Position numbers and translations under genes: made by a program. Of a stretch of DNA of 64,000 nt, positions 61,401 to 64,000 are shown in pieces; within the stretch, counting starts at the first letter, position 1; every line of letters starts with the position of its first letter. The stretch comes from Pomphorhynchus laevis (taxonomy: Eukaryota > Acanthocephala > Palaeacanthocephala > Echinorhynchida > Pomphorhynchidae), in the NCBI GenBank assembly GCA_012934845.2, contig WNNJ02002018.1, positions 1 to 64,000 on the forward strand. Reading direction: 5' to 3'. The notes beneath the pieces were generated by a model that did not search any database, was not told the DNA's origin, and was given only the letters and a program-made list of their open reading frames with translations.

Positions 61401-62455
61401 AGTGTAATTAAGTGTGTAAAAAAGAGTGTAAATAAATGTGTAAAAAAGTGCAATTTAAAGTGTTAAAAAAGTGTAAAGAAAAGTGTAAAAAGGAGTGTGA
61501 ACTAGAGTGTAAGTAATAGTGTAAAAATAGTTTAAAAAAAAGTGTAACGAAAGAGAAAATAATATTGTAAATTTAAGCGTTTATAAAAGTGTTAAAAAAG
61601 AGCAAAAAAAGTGTAAAAAATAGTATAAAAAATAGTAAAAAATGTATTAAAAAAGTTGAAATAGTAGTGTAATAATGGTTTAAAAAACAGTGTAAAAAAA
61701 TTAAAAAAAGGTATTAAAAGTGACAAAACTGGTGTTAAAATGAGTGTAAAATACAGTGTAAAAATATGTTGAAAAAAGTGTAAATAAAAGTGTAAATAAT
61801 GGTGTAAAAATTGATGTAAACAGAAGTGCAAATAAAAATGTATAAATGCGTTTAGAAAATAGTGTAAAAAAAGTGTAAATAAAAGTACAAATAATAGTGT
61901 TTAAATGAGTGTTTAAAGAAGTGTAAAAAATGTGTAAAAAGATCTTGAAAAAAGTGTAAATAAAAGTGTAAATAATGGTGTAAAAAATGATGTAAATAAA
62001 AGTGCAAATAAAAGTGTATAAATGCATGAAAAAAATAGTGTAACTATTTTCTATTAAAAATAGTTCTTTTGTAACTATTGTAATAAAAGTGTAATTAAAA
62101 GTGTTAATTTTAGTGAAAATCATGGCGTAAATAATAGCACAAAAAAGTGTTAAATCAGTGCGAAAAAGGTGTAAAAAATAGTAAAAAAAAGGTTTTTAAA
62201 TGTGTAAACAAAGTTAAAATAAAAGTGTAAAATATTGTGTAAAACACATTGTAAAAATAGTGTAAAATAAAAAAATAATAGCGAATATATAAGTATAAAA
62301 AAAGTGTAAAAAAAGTGTTAGTAAAAGAGTAAAAAAAGCGTATATAATGTTGTAAATCATGGTGTAAATAATAGTTTTAACAAATTAGTATAAATGCGTA
62401 AAAATGGAAGTGTAATTAAGAGTGTAAAAAAGAGTGTAAATAAATGTGTAAAAAA
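58484..62455 (+). repeat. C-D-E higher-order unit, 3.97 kb
   Basis: The steps are 1839, 1125 and 1008. It is the last of the three-unit run. Confidence 0.85.
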
Positions 62456-63802
62456 GTGCAATTTAAAGTGCTAAAAAGTGTTAAGAAAAGTGTAAAAAAG
62501 AGTGTGAACTAGAGTGTAAGAAATAGTGTAAAAAATAGTTTAAAAAATCGTTTTACGAAAGAGAAAATAATATTGTAAATTTTAGCGTTTATTAAAGTGT
62601 TAAAAAAGAGCAAAAAAATTGTAAAAAATAGTATAAAAAAATAATAAAAATTGTATTAAAAAGTGGAAATAATAGTGTAAAAATAGTTTAAATAACAGTG
62701 TAAAAAAGAGTAAAAAAGGTATAAAAAGTGACGAAAATAATGTTAAAATGAGTGTAAAATACAGTGTAAAAATATGTTGAAAAAGGTGTAAATAAAAGTG
62801 TATATAATGGTGTAAAAATTGATGTAAACAAAAGTGCAAATAAAAGTGTATAAATGCGTTTAGAAAATAGTGTAAAAAAGAGTGTAAGTAAAAATGTAAA
62901 AAAAGTGAAAAAAATGGTGTAAAAAATAGGACTAATAAAAGTGTAAAAAAGAACAAATAAAAGTGTAAAAAATAGTAAAAAATGTATTAAAAAATTGAAA
63001 ATAATAGTATAATAATGGTTCAAAGAACAGTGTAATAAAGAGGGCAAAAAAAAGGTATAAAAAGTGAAAATAATAGTGTTTAAATAAGTGTTTAAAGAAG
63101 TGTAAAAAATGTGTAAAAATATTTTGAAAAAAGTGTAAATATAAGTGTAAATAATGGTGAAAAAAAATGATGTAAATAAAAGTGCAAATAAAAGTGTATA
63201 AATGCATGTAGAATATAGTGTAAAAAAGAGTGTAAATAAAAGTGTAAATAAAAGTGAAAATATTGGTGTAAAAAATAGCACTAATAAAAGGGTTAAAAAA
63301 GTGTAAATAAAAGTGTAAATAATGGTGTAAAAAATGATGTAAATAAAAGTGCAAATAAAAGTGTATAAATGCATGTAAAAAATAGTGGTACTATTTTCTA
63401 TAAAAAAAGTTCTTTTGTAACTATTGTAATAAAAGTGTAATTAAAAGTGTTAATTTTAGTGAAAATCATGGCGTAAATAATAGCATAAAAAAGTGTTAAA
63501 ACAGTGCAAAAAAAGGTGTAAAAAATAGTAAAAAAAAGGTTTTTAAATGTGTAAACAAAGTTAAAATAAAAGTGTAAAATATTGTGTAAAACACATTGTA
63601 AAAATAGTGTAAAATAAAAAAATAATAGCGAATATATAAGTATAAAAAAAGTGTAAAAAAAGTGTTAGTAAAAGAGTAAAAAAAGCGTACATAATGTTGT
63701 AAATCATGGTGTAAATAATAGTTTTAACAAATTAGTATAAATGCGTAAAAATGGAAGTGTAATTAAGAGTGTAAAAAAGAGTGTAAATAAATGTGTAAAA
63801 AA
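62456..63802 (+). repeat. B segment, 1.35 kb
   Basis: The spacing is 1347. A dyad lies at 63379-63397. A B segment following a C-D-E unit repeats the order seen at 32878 and 49190. Confidence 0.8.
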
Positions 63803-64000
63803 GTGCAATTTAAAGTGCTAAAAAGTGTAAAGAAAAGTGTAAAAAGGAGTGTGAACTAGAGTGTAAGAAATAGTGTAAAAAATAGTTTCAAAAATCGTTT
63901 TACGAAAGAGAAAATAATATTGTAAATTTTAGCGTTTATTAAAGTGTTAAAAAAGAGCAAAAAATTGTAAAAAATAGTATAAAAAAATAATAAAAAATGT
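63803..64000 (+). repeat. Partial segment at the window edge
   Basis: Only the core and the first monomers are present before the window ends. Confidence 0.8.

Larger units (their letters stand above)
46244..64000 (+). repeat. Right part of the same satellite array
   Basis: The same 12-base satellite continues in the same orientation, beginning with the second copy of the atgg flanking repeat. This side is more regular than the left: three consecutive 3.97-kb C-D-E units (50535-62455) differ at few positions, which suggests recent homogenisation by unequal exchange or amplification. No gene is visible in it. The array runs off the end of the window. Confidence 0.97.

Noticed and set aside
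46296-63374. Similar minus-strand open frames in the right part of the array
   Set aside because: They are the same satellite artefact, repeated every 3.97 kb with the higher-order unit.
1-64000. TATA boxes, terminators and poly(A) signals throughout the array
   Set aside because: TATAAA- and AATAAA-like strings are expected by the hundred in this A/T-rich repeat and carry no positional information by themselves.
1-64000. CRISPR array or bacterial repeat region
   Set aside because: There are no constant repeats separated by unique spacers. The repeats are nested 12-base monomers, and the only genes are eukaryotic.

Overview
This window is eukaryotic and probably from an invertebrate animal. 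Two things support that. About 61 kb is a hierarchical satellite array, and the single non-repetitive island codes for two eukaryotic protein families: the 3' end of a non-LTR retrotransposon (LINE) of the restriction-like-endonuclease type, and the STI1/UBA half of ubiquilin. The ubiquilin stretch reads most like the animal family. I cannot name a species.

Layout. Positions 1-43414 and 46244-64000 are one satellite array. Its ground unit is a degenerate 12-base monomer (consensus close to GTGTAAATAAAA). The plus strand is almost free of cytosine: about 2 % C, 20 % G, 25 % T and 53 % A in a sample counted by hand. Monomers are organised into longer segments, each carrying a conserved core of about 250 bases. 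I used one landmark in that core (gtgcaattt) as a ruler and found 48 copies. The spacings between them fall into a few recurrent classes: A about 1.31 kb, B about 1.35 kb, C about 1.84 kb, D about 1.13 kb, E about 1.00 kb and F about 0.78 kb. In the right half these settle into a C-D-E higher-order repeat of 3.97 kb. The left half is more mixed, with A, B, F and D-like segments and several deletion junctions. The A segments carry a perfect hairpin that looks like a locally inverted copy of satellite sequence. All repeat names and spacings here are mine, read by eye.

The island (43415-46243) sits inside one C segment. It is flanked by a 4-base direct repeat (atgg), and subtracting it restores the normal C spacing, so it is a clean insertion into a pre-existing array. 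From left to right it holds a 5'-truncated LINE reverse-transcriptase thumb, an apparent one-base frame break near 43635, and a single intron-free open frame running to 46209. That frame encodes a CCHC zinc knuckle, a PD-(D/E)XK restriction-like endonuclease, a linker, two ubiquilin STI1 regions and a C-terminal UBA domain. The ubiquilin UBL domain is absent. Base composition falls from about 50 % to about 30-38 % G+C around 44700-44820, which marks the seam between the two parents.

How the parts relate. I see no other credible gene, RNA gene or regulatory element. The many minus-strand open frames in the array are a by-product of a 12-base monomer that has no stop codon in any minus-strand frame. 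The most interesting object is the in-frame LINE-nuclease/ubiquilin chimera. Whether it is expressed, or is a recently inserted and drifting retrocopy, cannot be settled from sequence alone.
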